Shown here: positions 45,357 through 54,758 of the stretch, one piece after another
Layout of the letters: every line of letters begins with the position of its first letter
How positions within the stretch are numbered: the stretch's first letter is position 1
Source: Billgrantia antri
GTDB taxonomy: Bacteria > Pseudomonadota > Gammaproteobacteria > Pseudomonadales > Halomonadaceae
Length of the DNA stretch: 64,000 nucleotides
Assembly: GCF_019430905.1 (NCBI RefSeq)
Contig: NZ_JAHYCA010000005.1
Location: 186,001 to 250,000 of the forward strand
Direction of reading: 5' to 3'
Translations under genes and position numbers: made by a program
The notes under the pieces: model-generated
Database searches by the model: none
The model's input: the letters and a program-made list of their open reading frames with translations, nothing else
Told to the model about the DNA's origin: nothing

Positions 45357-47081
45357 TCACCTCCTGCCTTGACGAGCGGATAGGGGCGACACTCGCCGCT
45401 CGCTTGAGCCAGCGAGACGTGCCATGACCTCGTGGGCAGGGCCGAACAGGCGCATGCGCCCGCGATCCAGCACCAGCAGCTTATCGACACCCTCGAGGAT
45501 GCCGCGTCGGTGGCTGACCACGAACAACGTCACCCCCTCCTCCTTGAGCCTGCGCAGCGTTTGCGCCAGGGCTCGCTCACCGGCGTCGTCGAGATTGGCG
45601 TTTGGCTCGTCGAGCACCACCAGCACGGGGTCGCCGTACAGTGCTCGCGCCAGGCCGACACGCTGGCGCTGACCGCGCGACAGGGCGCCATCGGCAACAC
45701 CAAGACGCGTCTCGTAGCCTTCCGGGAGGCGCAGGATCATCTCGTGTACGTCGGCCCGTCGTGCTGCCGCCACCACCTTCTCATCGTCGACCTCGCCGAA
45801 ACGGGCAATGTTCTCGGCGACGGTGCCATCGAACAGCTCGATATCCTGCGGCAGGTAGCCGACCCAGGGCCCCAGGGCGTCACGATGCCAGTGTGCCAGG
45901 CTCGCCCCATCGAGGCGCACCGTACCGCTGTGCGGTTGCCAGATTCCCAGCAGGGCACGTGCCAGCGCGGTCTTGCCGGCGGCGCTCGGTCCGACGATAC
46001 CGACATGCTCCCCCTTGGTGACATGCAGATCGATGTCGTGCAGCACCGCCACTTCGCTGCCGGGAGGCACCAGGCTCACGCCTTCGAGGGCGACCTCGCC
46101 GCGAGGCGCGGGCAGCTCGAGCCGCTCGGCCTCAACAGGCGACTGCTCGAGCAGCCGGGTGAGTCGCTGGTAGGCGTCACGCGCGCTGACGAAGCCCTTC
46201 CAACTGCCGATCATCTGATCGATCGGCGCCAGGGCGCGGCCCATGATGATCGACGCGGCGATCATCATCCCCGGGGTCACGCGCGCCTCGAGTACCAGCA
46301 GCGCACCCACACCGAGGATCAACGACTGGGCGAGCACGCGCAGCACCTTCGAGAGGTGTGTCAGGGAGCCGGACCGATCGCTCGCCTGTGACTGCTTGAT
46401 CAGCGCGGCCAGGTGGCGCTGCGCCCAGCGCCGATGCAGCCCGGGCAGCATGCCCATCGCATGCACGGCCTCAGCATTGCGCAGGTTGCTCGTGAGCAAG
46501 GCCTGGGCCTGGATATGCTCATTGCCAGCCTCGGCCAACAGGCGCTTGGTCGCCCACTCATTGGCCAGGGCCAACCCCAGCAGGATGGCGCCGGCCAGCG
46601 TGGCAAAGACGCCGAACCAGATGTCGAACAGAAACAGAATGCCCAGATAGAGCGGTACCCAGGGCGCATCGAAGAAGGCGAACAGGCCGTTTCCGGCCAG
46701 GAACTGGCGTACGCTCTTCAGATCGTCGAGGGGCTGGGCACTGCTCGGCCCGGGAACGGCGCGCGCGCGTTCGAACACGGCGCGATAAAGCCGAGCGCTC
46801 ATGCGACTGTCGAGTGAGTTGCCGACCCGCACCAGAAGCCTCGAGCGAACCAGTTCCAGCCCGCCCATGACGATCAGCAGGAACATGACCACGAGGGTCA
46901 GCATCAGCAGCGTCTCGCGGCTGCCGGTGGTGATCACGCGATCGTAAACCTGAAGCATGTAGAGCGCCGGAGTCAGCATCAGGAGATTGATGCACAGACT
47001 GAAACCGCCAATGGCGAAAAAGGAGGCGCGACACGATTTGAGGACTTGCTGGAGTTCGCTCAACGACTGACTCGACGACAT
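45357..47081 (-). CDS. Type I secretion ABC permease/ATPase (PrtD/AprD family)
   Basis: A 574-residue half-transporter. The N-terminal membrane region starts with FFAIGGFSLCINLLMLTPAL and LQVYDRVITTGSRETL, signatures of the PrtD subfamily that exports RTX proteins. The nucleotide-binding domain has Walker A GIVGPSAAGKTALARALLG, signature LSRGQRQRVGLARAL, Walker B VLVVLDEPNANLD and switch His VVSHRR. There is no N-terminal C39 peptidase domain. It is divergent from a large RTX protein gene, its presumed cargo. Confidence 0.92.
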   Translation of the reverse strand: MSSSQSLSELQQVLKSCRASFFAIGGFSLCINLLMLTPALYMLQVYDRVITTGSRETLLMLTLVVMFLLIVMGGLELVRSRLLVRVGNSLDSRMSARLYRAVFERARAVPGPSSAQPLDDLKSVRQFLAGNGLFAFFDAPWVPLYLGILFLFDIWFGVFATLAGAILLGLALANEWATKRLLAEAGNEHIQAQALLTSNLRNAEAVHAMGMLPGLHRRWAQRHLAALIKQSQASDRSGSLTHLSKVLRVLAQSLILGVGALLVLEARVTPGMMIAASIIMGRALAPIDQMIGSWKGFVSARDAYQRLTRLLEQSPVEAERLELPAPRGEVALEGVSLVPPGSEVAVLHDIDLHVTKGEHVGIVGPSAAGKTALARALLGIWQPHSGTVRLDGASLAHWHRDALGPWVGYLPQDIELFDGTVAENIARFGEVDDEKVVAAARRADVHEMILRLPEGYETRLGVADGALSRGQRQRVGLARALYGDPVLVVLDEPNANLDDAGERALAQTLRRLKEEGVTLFVVSHRRGILEGVDKLLVLDRGRMRLFGPAHEVMARLAGSSERRVSPLSARQGRR

Positions 47082-47516
47082 GACACCACACGCTGGAGAA
47101 TCGGGAAATCGGGCAATGCACTCCCTGTATCGCGCCGGGTGCCTAGACTAGCAAAGCGCCACGCAGTGCCAAGTTATCGTTAAACAGCCTTTTGTTACTT
47201 ATCTTAGGAATTTGCAACCCAGATCGAACCTCATGCTTTTGCATGAAAGAAGTAATTAATCGAAGGATCAATAATTTAGCTGCCGGTACGACGTAGCCCT
47301 CTCGTTAACACGGCGCGAGTCGGCGCGCCGTCCCCGTTGTCTGCCGCTTCGCTTCCTGCGTAGCATCCCCCGCCAGGCCGCGCCAGTGTCCGGTCCAGCC
47401 GTTGCTCCAGGGTTCAGGGAGGCATGGCCGTGCGAGCTGCCTGGGGGCTGGACGAAGGGGCGATATCGGCCGGGCAGGGATGCCTTGCGAGTCAGACGAA
47501 CCCACGGGAGACATGA
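47082..47516. promoter_or_regulatory. Divergent intergenic region between T1SS and RTX genes
   Basis: 435 bp with no convincing gene. The middle (about 47160-47280) is clearly more AT-rich than its surroundings and holds the perfect palindrome TCATGCTTTTGCATGA at 47231-47246. It must carry both divergent promoters; neither is clear enough to mark. Confidence 0.4.
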
Positions 47517-49388
47517 ATGAGTACGACTCATCTGGCATCGGGCATCACTGCCGACGAACTGGAAACCTTGGTCGAAAACGCCGATGCAGGCGATGTCTTC
47601 GTCTTTGCCGAAGGCGAGTACCGCTTCGACGATGCCATCACCCTGACACGCTCCGACGTCACCCTGCGCGGTGCCGGTTCCGAGCGTACGACCCTGCGCT
47701 TCAGTGACGCGGCCCTGGCCTCCAACGATGCCCATGCCATTCGCGTCGAACCTGACACGTACGATCGCGAACTCGGCCAGCTCGAGGCAGACCTGTCGGC
47801 AGGCAGCAGGAGCGTCACGCTCGCCTCGACCGAAGGGCTGGCCCCGGGCGATACGCTGCGCATCTGGCAGGACAACGATACGGCGTTTCTCGATGCGATC
47901 GGTGACACCTCCTGGCGCAAGCAGCAGCACGCAGAGCTACGTACCAGTATGGCCAAGGTCGAGGCCGTGGACGGCAACCGCGTCACCCTCGACCGCGGTG
48001 CCCATTTCGACTTCACCGCTCACGACGCCTACGCCGAGCGAGTCGACAGCGTCGACAATATTTCGCTGGAAGGGCTGGGCCTGGCATTCGACCTGGGCAA
48101 CCCCGATAACGCCGACTTTTCGAACGTCGAGAGCGAGCTGAACGGCTATCAGGCAGTGTCGCTGGATGGCACGGTCAACGCCCGCCTCGACGATGTCAGC
48201 GTCGTCGACGGCCCCTCCACGGCTTTCCACTTCAGTCGCGCACTGGACTTCGAGGCACAGGATATTTCGGCCCTAGGCAGCTTCAACAAGGGTAGCGGCG
48301 GCAATGGCTACGCCTACGAACTGCGGGAGAGCTATGATGGCAGCTTCCAGGGTCTGGCGGACAGTGGCATGCGCCACGGCCTGCTGTTCGCCTCCTGGCG
48401 CTCCTCCGTCGGCAACGACGTCGAGGTGGATTTCACCGACCGCGACATCAACTTCCACGGCGGTCGCGACCATGACAACCACGTCCGTGTCGCCCGCTCG
48501 ATACGCGATAGCGACGCCGATGAACTCTCTCCGGCACTATGGGTGAACGCCGGTGGCGAGAGCTTCGGCGCCATTACCGACCCCGATGCCAACGATGTGC
48601 GCTTCGACTACCTCGTCGGCACACGCCGCGACGATGTGGTGCAAGGCTCGGACGATGGCGTCTACCTCAACGGTGGCCTGGGCCACGACGAGCTGACGGG
48701 CGGCGACGGCCATGACCTTCTGCAGGGTGGGGTCGGCGACGACTGGTACGACGGCACCAACCGACTCGATGGGGGGGGCGGCATCGACATTGCTCGCTAC
48801 ACCCAGCCACTCGATCGCCATCGCCTCGAGTTCGAAGGCGACACGGTACGCCTTCGCAGCGACAAGGACGCCGACGACACCCTGGTCGACATGGAGTATG
48901 TTGTCTTCGGCGACGGCCGGACCCTGCACATTCCCACACGGCGCGTGTTCGAGGGCGAGGCGATCGAGACACCATCGCCCGAGGCGATCCTGGACAACAA
49001 GCGCCTTCCCGGCGGCCTCGTCGACGACGGCACCGACCTGGCGGTAAACGCCGGCACGACGACACGCTGGGACGACGGCTATATCAGCGAGGTCTTCGTC
49101 GAGAATGTAGGTGACGAGACGATCGAGGACCTGGTCCTGCGCCTCGCTCCCGGGGATGAGTTCGACACGCTGTGGAACGGACACGCCGAGCATGCTGGAG
49201 ACGACATTCTAGTGCGGGACGACACCCCCTCCTCCCTCGCCCCCGGCGAGAGCTGGCGTTTCGCCTACCGGGCTCAGGGCGAGTCTCCCGAGTCACTCGA
49301 CATCATTCGGGCTGACAGCGGTGATAACGAGCTCAACGTGGAACTGCTGGGGATCGAAGCCCCGCGCTATGACGAGCTATTCGCCTGA
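47517..49388 (+). CDS. RTX secreted protein: beta-helix, RTX repeats, CBM2-like C-terminus
   Basis: A 623-residue acidic protein with no signal peptide. Residues 1-~345 look like a right-handed parallel beta-helix (GDVFVFAEGEYRFDDAITL then SDVTLRGAGSERTTLRFSD, as in pectin-lyase-like folds). RTX nonapeptides follow at ~380-415 (LNGGLGHDELTGGDGHDLL), then a typical post-RTX beta segment (GGGIDIARYTQPLDRHRLEF). Residues ~505-618 resemble a cellulose-binding CBM2-like domain (GYISEVFVENVGDETIEDLV, LAPGESWRFAYRAQG). It should leave by the divergent type I exporter. GGAG lies 7 nt before the ATG. Catalytic residues could not be named; adhesin or polysaccharide-active enzyme are both possible. Confidence 0.8.
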   Translation: MSTTHLASGITADELETLVENADAGDVFVFAEGEYRFDDAITLTRSDVTLRGAGSERTTLRFSDAALASNDAHAIRVEPDTYDRELGQLEADLSAGSRSVTLASTEGLAPGDTLRIWQDNDTAFLDAIGDTSWRKQQHAELRTSMAKVEAVDGNRVTLDRGAHFDFTAHDAYAERVDSVDNISLEGLGLAFDLGNPDNADFSNVESELNGYQAVSLDGTVNARLDDVSVVDGPSTAFHFSRALDFEAQDISALGSFNKGSGGNGYAYELRESYDGSFQGLADSGMRHGLLFASWRSSVGNDVEVDFTDRDINFHGGRDHDNHVRVARSIRDSDADELSPALWVNAGGESFGAITDPDANDVRFDYLVGTRRDDVVQGSDDGVYLNGGLGHDELTGGDGHDLLQGGVGDDWYDGTNRLDGGGGIDIARYTQPLDRHRLEFEGDTVRLRSDKDADDTLVDMEYVVFGDGRTLHIPTRRVFEGEAIETPSPEAILDNKRLPGGLVDDGTDLAVNAGTTTRWDDGYISEVFVENVGDETIEDLVLRLAPGDEFDTLWNGHAEHAGDDILVRDDTPSSLAPGESWRFAYRAQGESPESLDIIRADSGDNELNVELLGIEAPRYDELFA

Positions 49389-49413
49389 ACGCCCTTTTAT
49401 CGGCTCATACGCA

Positions 49414-49441
49414 AGGAGGGCGCCCTAAGGCGCCCTCCTTG
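49414..49441. terminator. Bidirectional terminator between RTX gene and sucD
   Basis: A perfect 12-bp stem (AAGGAGGGCGCC / GGCGCCCTCCTT) with a CTAA loop, between two convergent genes. Flanking A and T runs on each side support use in both directions. Confidence 0.8.
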
Positions 49442-49466
49442 GCATGTCGGATCGTCGTGGCCACTC

Positions 49467-50339
49467 TTACCAGCCGGTGACGTCCTTCAGCGCATCGCCG
49501 ATCTCGGCCAGGGAGCGAACGGTACGCACGCCGGCATCTTCCAGCGCGGCGAACTTCTCGTCGGCAGTGCCCTTGCCACCGGAGATGATGGCACCGGCGT
49601 GGCCCATGCGCTTGCCCGGAGGCGCGGTGACACCGGCGATGTAGGACACCACCGGCTTGGTCACGTTGGCCTTGATGAACGCGGCAGCCTCTTCCTCGGC
49701 GGTGCCGCCGATCTCACCGATCATCACGATCGCCTCGGTGGCCGGGTCCTTCTCGAACATCGCCAGGATGTCGATGAAGTTGGAGCCCGGGATCGGGTCG
49801 CCGCCGATGCCCACGCAGGTGGACTGGCCGAAGCCATGGTCGGTAGTCTGCTTGACCGCTTCATAGGTCAGGGTGCCGGAGCGCGACACGATGCCGACCC
49901 GGCCCGGCTTGTGGATATGGCCCGGCATGATGCCGATCTTGCACTCGCCCGGAGTGATCACGCCGGGGCAGTTGGGGCCGATCAGGCGCACGCCCAGCTC
50001 GTCGCACTTGACCTTCACGTCGAGCATGTCCAGCGTCGGAATACCCTCGGTGATGCACACGATCAGCTTGATGCCGGCATTGGCGGCCTCGAGGATCGAG
50101 TCCTTGCAGAACGGGGCCGGCACGTAGATAACGCTGGCCTCGGCGCCGGTCTTCTCGACCGCTTCCTTGACGGTGTTGAACACCGGCAGGCCCAGGTGCT
50201 CCTGGCCGCCCTTGCCCGGGGTGACGCCGCCGACCATCTGGGTGCCGTAGGCAATCGCCTGCTCGGAATGGAAGGTCCCCTGCCCGCCGGTGAAGCCCTG
50301 GCAGATGACCTTGGTGTTCTTGTCGATCAGGATGCTCAT
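49467..50339 (-). CDS. sucD: Succinyl-CoA synthetase alpha subunit
   Basis: A 290-residue CoA-ligase alpha subunit. It has the CoA-binding Rossmann fold ([20 protein letters not shown]), the phosphohistidine region ([20 protein letters not shown]) and [12 protein letters not shown]. It converts succinyl-CoA to succinate with NTP formation, together with SucC. The length matches E. coli SucD (289). The start overlaps the sucC stop (TAATG). It is the last gene of the suc block and ends at the shared terminator. Confidence 0.97.
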   Translation of the reverse strand: MSILIDKNTKVICQGFTGGQGTFHSEQAIAYGTQMVGGVTPGKGGQEHLGLPVFNTVKEAVEKTGAEASVIYVPAPFCKDSILEAANAGIKLIVCITEGIPTLDMLDVKVKCDELGVRLIGPNCPGVITPGECKIGIMPGHIHKPGRVGIVSRSGTLTYEAVKQTTDHGFGQSTCVGIGGDPIPGSNFIDILAMFEKDPATEAIVMIGEIGGTAEEEAAAFIKANVTKPVVSYIAGVTAPPGKRMGHAGAIISGGKGTADEKFAALEDAGVRTVRSLAEIGDALKDVTGW

Positions 50340-51505
50340 TACTTGCCCTCCGCTGCCTTGACGACCTGCTGAGCCGCATCGGTGAGGCTCGTGGCAGCGA
50401 TGATGTTCAGACCGCTGGAAGCCAGCTTTTCGGCACCCAGCTCGGCGTTGTTACCCTCGAGACGCACCACCACAGGCACGTTGACGCCGACCTGCTCGAC
50501 CGCGCCGATGATGCCTTCGGCGATCATGTCGCAGCGCACGATGCCGCCGAAGATGTTGACCAGCACCGCCTTGACGTTGTCGTCGGAGAGAATCAGCTTG
50601 AAGGCCTCGGCCACTCGTTCCTTGGTCGCACCGCCGCCCACGTCGAGGAAGTTGGCCGGCTTGCCGCCGTTGAGGTTGACGATGTCCATGGTGCCCATGG
50701 CCAGACCAGCGCCGTTGACCATGCAGCCGATGTTGCCGTCGAGGGCCACGTAGTTGAGGTCCCACTCGGCCGCTTCGGCTTCGCGCTCATCCTCCTGGGA
50801 GGGGTCGCGCATCGCCTGCAGGTCCGGATGACGGTACAGGGCGTTGCTGTCCAGGTTGATCTTGGCGTCGAGGCAGTGCAGGTTGCCTTCGTCGGTGATC
50901 ACCAGGGGGTTGATCTCGAGCAGCGCCAGGTCCTTCTCGTGGAACAGGCGCGACAAGCCCAGGAAGATCTTGGTGAACTGCTTGACCTGGTCGCCCTTCA
51001 GGCCCAGGGCGAAGGCCAGCTCACGTGCCTGGTACGGCTGGGCGCCTACCAGCGGGTCGATCTCGGCCTTGAGGATCTTCTCGGGGGTTTCCTCGGCGAC
51101 CTTCTCGATCTCGACGCCACCCTCGGTGGAGGCCATGAACACCACGCGACGGGTGGTCCGGTCGACCACGGCGCCCAGGTAGAGCTCGCTGGCGATGTCG
51201 GTGCAGTTCTCGACCAGGATCTTGGCGACCGGCTGACCGTTGGCATCGGTCTGGTAGGTCACCAGGTTCTTGCCCAGCCACTGCTCGGCGAAGGCCTTGG
51301 CCTCTTCCGGACTCTTGATCAGCTTGACGCCGCCGGCCTTGCCGCGGCCACCGGCGTGAACCTGGGCTTTGACGACCCACATCTCGCCGCCGATCTTCTT
51401 GCAGGCTTCCGCCGCTTCCTCGGGGGTATCGACCGCAAAGCCCTTGGATACCGGCAGACCATAATCAGCAAACAGCTGCTTGCCTTGATACTCGTGAAGG
51501 TTCAT
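50339..51505 (-). CDS. sucC: Succinyl-CoA synthetase beta subunit (ADP-forming)
   Basis: A 388-residue ATP-grasp subunit, the same length as E. coli Suc[21 protein letters not shown] is the conserved N-terminus; [29 protein letters not shown] and [11 protein letters not shown] are nucleotide- and metal-binding motifs. It provides nucleotide specificity and succinate binding. Translationally coupled to sucD. Confidence 0.97.
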   Translation of the reverse strand: MNLHEYQGKQLFADYGLPVSKGFAVDTPEEAAEACKKIGGEMWVVKAQVHAGGRGKAGGVKLIKSPEEAKAFAEQWLGKNLVTYQTDANGQPVAKILVENCTDIASELYLGAVVDRTTRRVVFMASTEGGVEIEKVAEETPEKILKAEIDPLVGAQPYQARELAFALGLKGDQVKQFTKIFLGLSRLFHEKDLALLEINPLVITDEGNLHCLDAKINLDSNALYRHPDLQAMRDPSQEDEREAEAAEWDLNYVALDGNIGCMVNGAGLAMGTMDIVNLNGGKPANFLDVGGGATKERVAEAFKLILSDDNVKAVLVNIFGGIVRCDMIAEGIIGAVEQVGVNVPVVVRLEGNNAELGAEKLASSGLNIIAATSLTDAAQQVVKAAEGK

Positions 51506-51615
51506 CGATTCATGCCATTGGTTGCATGTGACTCGAATGGTAACCGCGAAACACCGCCTGCGACGGTCGTTGTCGGGTCACCCCCGTCCGCCCCCGGTAC
51601 ATCGCCGGGCACGAC

Positions 51616-51637
51616 GCGCCATCCCGCGGGATGGCGC
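51616..51637 (-). terminator. Intercistronic hairpin between lpd and sucC
   Basis: GCGCCATCCC / GGGATGGCGC with only a GC loop, a perfect palindrome with 10-bp arms. It lacks a clear T tract on the minus strand. It may partially terminate or stabilise transcripts, separating lpd from sucCD expression. Confidence 0.5.
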
Positions 51638-51659
51638 TTGTTGTACTGCATGGGCTGGC

Positions 51660-53150
<1,491 letters not shown>

Positions 53151-54716
53151 TCAGATATCCAGCAGCAGGCGCGCCGGATCCTCGAGCAGCTCCTTGATGG
53201 TAACCAGGAACTGCACCGCATCCTTGCCGTCGATCATACGGTGATCGTATGACAGGGCCAGGTACATCATCGGACGGATCTCGACCTTGCCGTTGACGGC
53301 CATCGGACGTTCCTGAATCTTGTGCATGCCCAGGATGGCAGTCTGCGGCGGATTGAGGATCGGCGTCGACATCAGCGAGCCGAAGATGCCGCCGTTGGTG
53401 ATGGTGAAGGTACCGCCCTGCATCTCGTCGATGCCGAGCTTGCCATCACGCGCCCGCTTGCCGAAGTCGACGATGCCCTTCTCGACGTCGGCGATTTTCA
53501 TGCTGTCGGTGTCGCGCAGCACCGGCACCACCAGGCCGCGGTCGGTGGAAACCGCCACGCCGATGTCCTGATAGCCGTGATAGACGATGTCGGTGCCGTC
53601 GATGGAGGCGTTGACGTCGGGGAAGCGCTTGAGAGCCTCGGAGGCCGCCTTGACGAAGAAGCCCATGAAGCCGAGCTTGACGTCGTGGGCCTTCTGGAAA
53701 GTGTCCTTGTACTGCGCCCGCAGCTCCATCACCGCGCCCATATCCACCTCGTTGTAGGTGGTGAGCATGGCGGCGGTCTGCTGGGCCTGGACCAGACGCT
53801 TGGCGATGGTCTGGCGCAGGCGGCTCATCGGCACGCGCTTCTCGGGGCGCTCGCCCTCGACGACCGGTGCGGCAGCGGCGGCCTGCTTGGGCGCGGCAGC
53901 CGGGGCGCCAGCACTCTTCTTGGCCGTCCCGGCCTGCACGGCGCGCTGCACGTCCTCCTTGAGGATGCGGCCACCCTTGCCGGTGCCGTCGATTTTGCTG
54001 ACGTCGAGGTCATGCTCGGCGACCAGCTTGCGCGCTGCCGGGGCGAGGATCTTGTCGCCGACCTTCTCGTCGCCGGCGCCGTCGTCGGCGGAAGCCGCCG
54101 GGGTCTTGTCGGCCGCCGTGTCGGCAGCGCCACCAGCGGCACCCTCGGTGAAGATCGCCAGTACCGCCTCGGATTCGACCTGGCTACCCTCTTCGGCCTT
54201 GATCTCGGCGATGGCGCCGTCGGCCGGTGCCACCACTTCGAGCACCACCTTGTCGGTCTCGATGTCGGCCAGCACCTCGTCGCGCTTGACCGCCTCGCCC
54301 ACCTTCTTGTGCCAAGTGGCCACGGTGCCTTCCTGGATCGATTCGGGGAAGGTCGGCGCCTTCACCTCGTGGCGCTGGCCGCCGGCGGCCGGGGCCGCCT
54401 TGGCTTCGCTCTTCGGCTCGGCCTTGGCATCGGCCTTCTCGTTGCCTTTATCGCTCTTCTGCTCGCCGCCCTTGGCGGCGCCTGCTCCGATCTTGCCCAG
54501 CACCTGCTCGGACTGCACGGTGTCGCCCTCCTCGGCCAGCACCTCGGAGAGGGTGCCGGCTTCCGGCGCCACCACCTCGAGCACCACCTTGTCCGTTTCG
54601 ATCTCGACGATCAGCTCATCGCGCTCGACGCTGTCCCCCGGCTTCTTGTGCCAGGCCGCCACGCTGCCTTCGGCAACGGATTCCGGAAAGGTGGGCGCTT
54701 TGATCTCGGTAGCCAT
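53151..54716 (-). CDS. sucB: 2-oxoglutarate dehydrogenase E2, dihydrolipoyl succinyltransferase, with two lipoyl domains
   Basis: A 521-residue E2, longer than E. coli SucB (405) because it has two N-terminal lipoyl domains. Lipoylated Lys 43 and Lys 156 both lie in [10 protein letters not shown]. An Ala/Lys/Glu-rich linker separates them (~80-115) and another leads to the E3-binding domain ([20 protein letters not shown], ~225-265). The catalytic domain ends with [17 protein letters not shown] (active His). It transfers the succinyl group from lipoamide to CoA. Context (sucA upstream, lpd downstream) supports SucB rather than AceF. Confidence 0.95.
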   Translation of the reverse strand: MATEIKAPTFPESVAEGSVAAWHKKPGDSVERDELIVEIETDKVVLEVVAPEAGTLSEVLAEEGDTVQSEQVLGKIGAGAAKGGEQKSDKGNEKADAKAEPKSEAKAAPAAGGQRHEVKAPTFPESIQEGTVATWHKKVGEAVKRDEVLADIETDKVVLEVVAPADGAIAEIKAEEGSQVESEAVLAIFTEGAAGGAADTAADKTPAASADDGAGDEKVGDKILAPAARKLVAEHDLDVSKIDGTGKGGRILKEDVQRAVQAGTAKKSAGAPAAAPKQAAAAAPVVEGERPEKRVPMSRLRQTIAKRLVQAQQTAAMLTTYNEVDMGAVMELRAQYKDTFQKAHDVKLGFMGFFVKAASEALKRFPDVNASIDGTDIVYHGYQDIGVAVSTDRGLVVPVLRDTDSMKIADVEKGIVDFGKRARDGKLGIDEMQGGTFTITNGGIFGSLMSTPILNPPQTAILGMHKIQERPMAVNGKVEIRPMMYLALSYDHRMIDGKDAVQFLVTIKELLEDPARLLLDI

Positions 54717-54758
54717 GTCGTTTCCCTTGTATGTTCTCTCTCGTCCCGGTGGAGTCGC

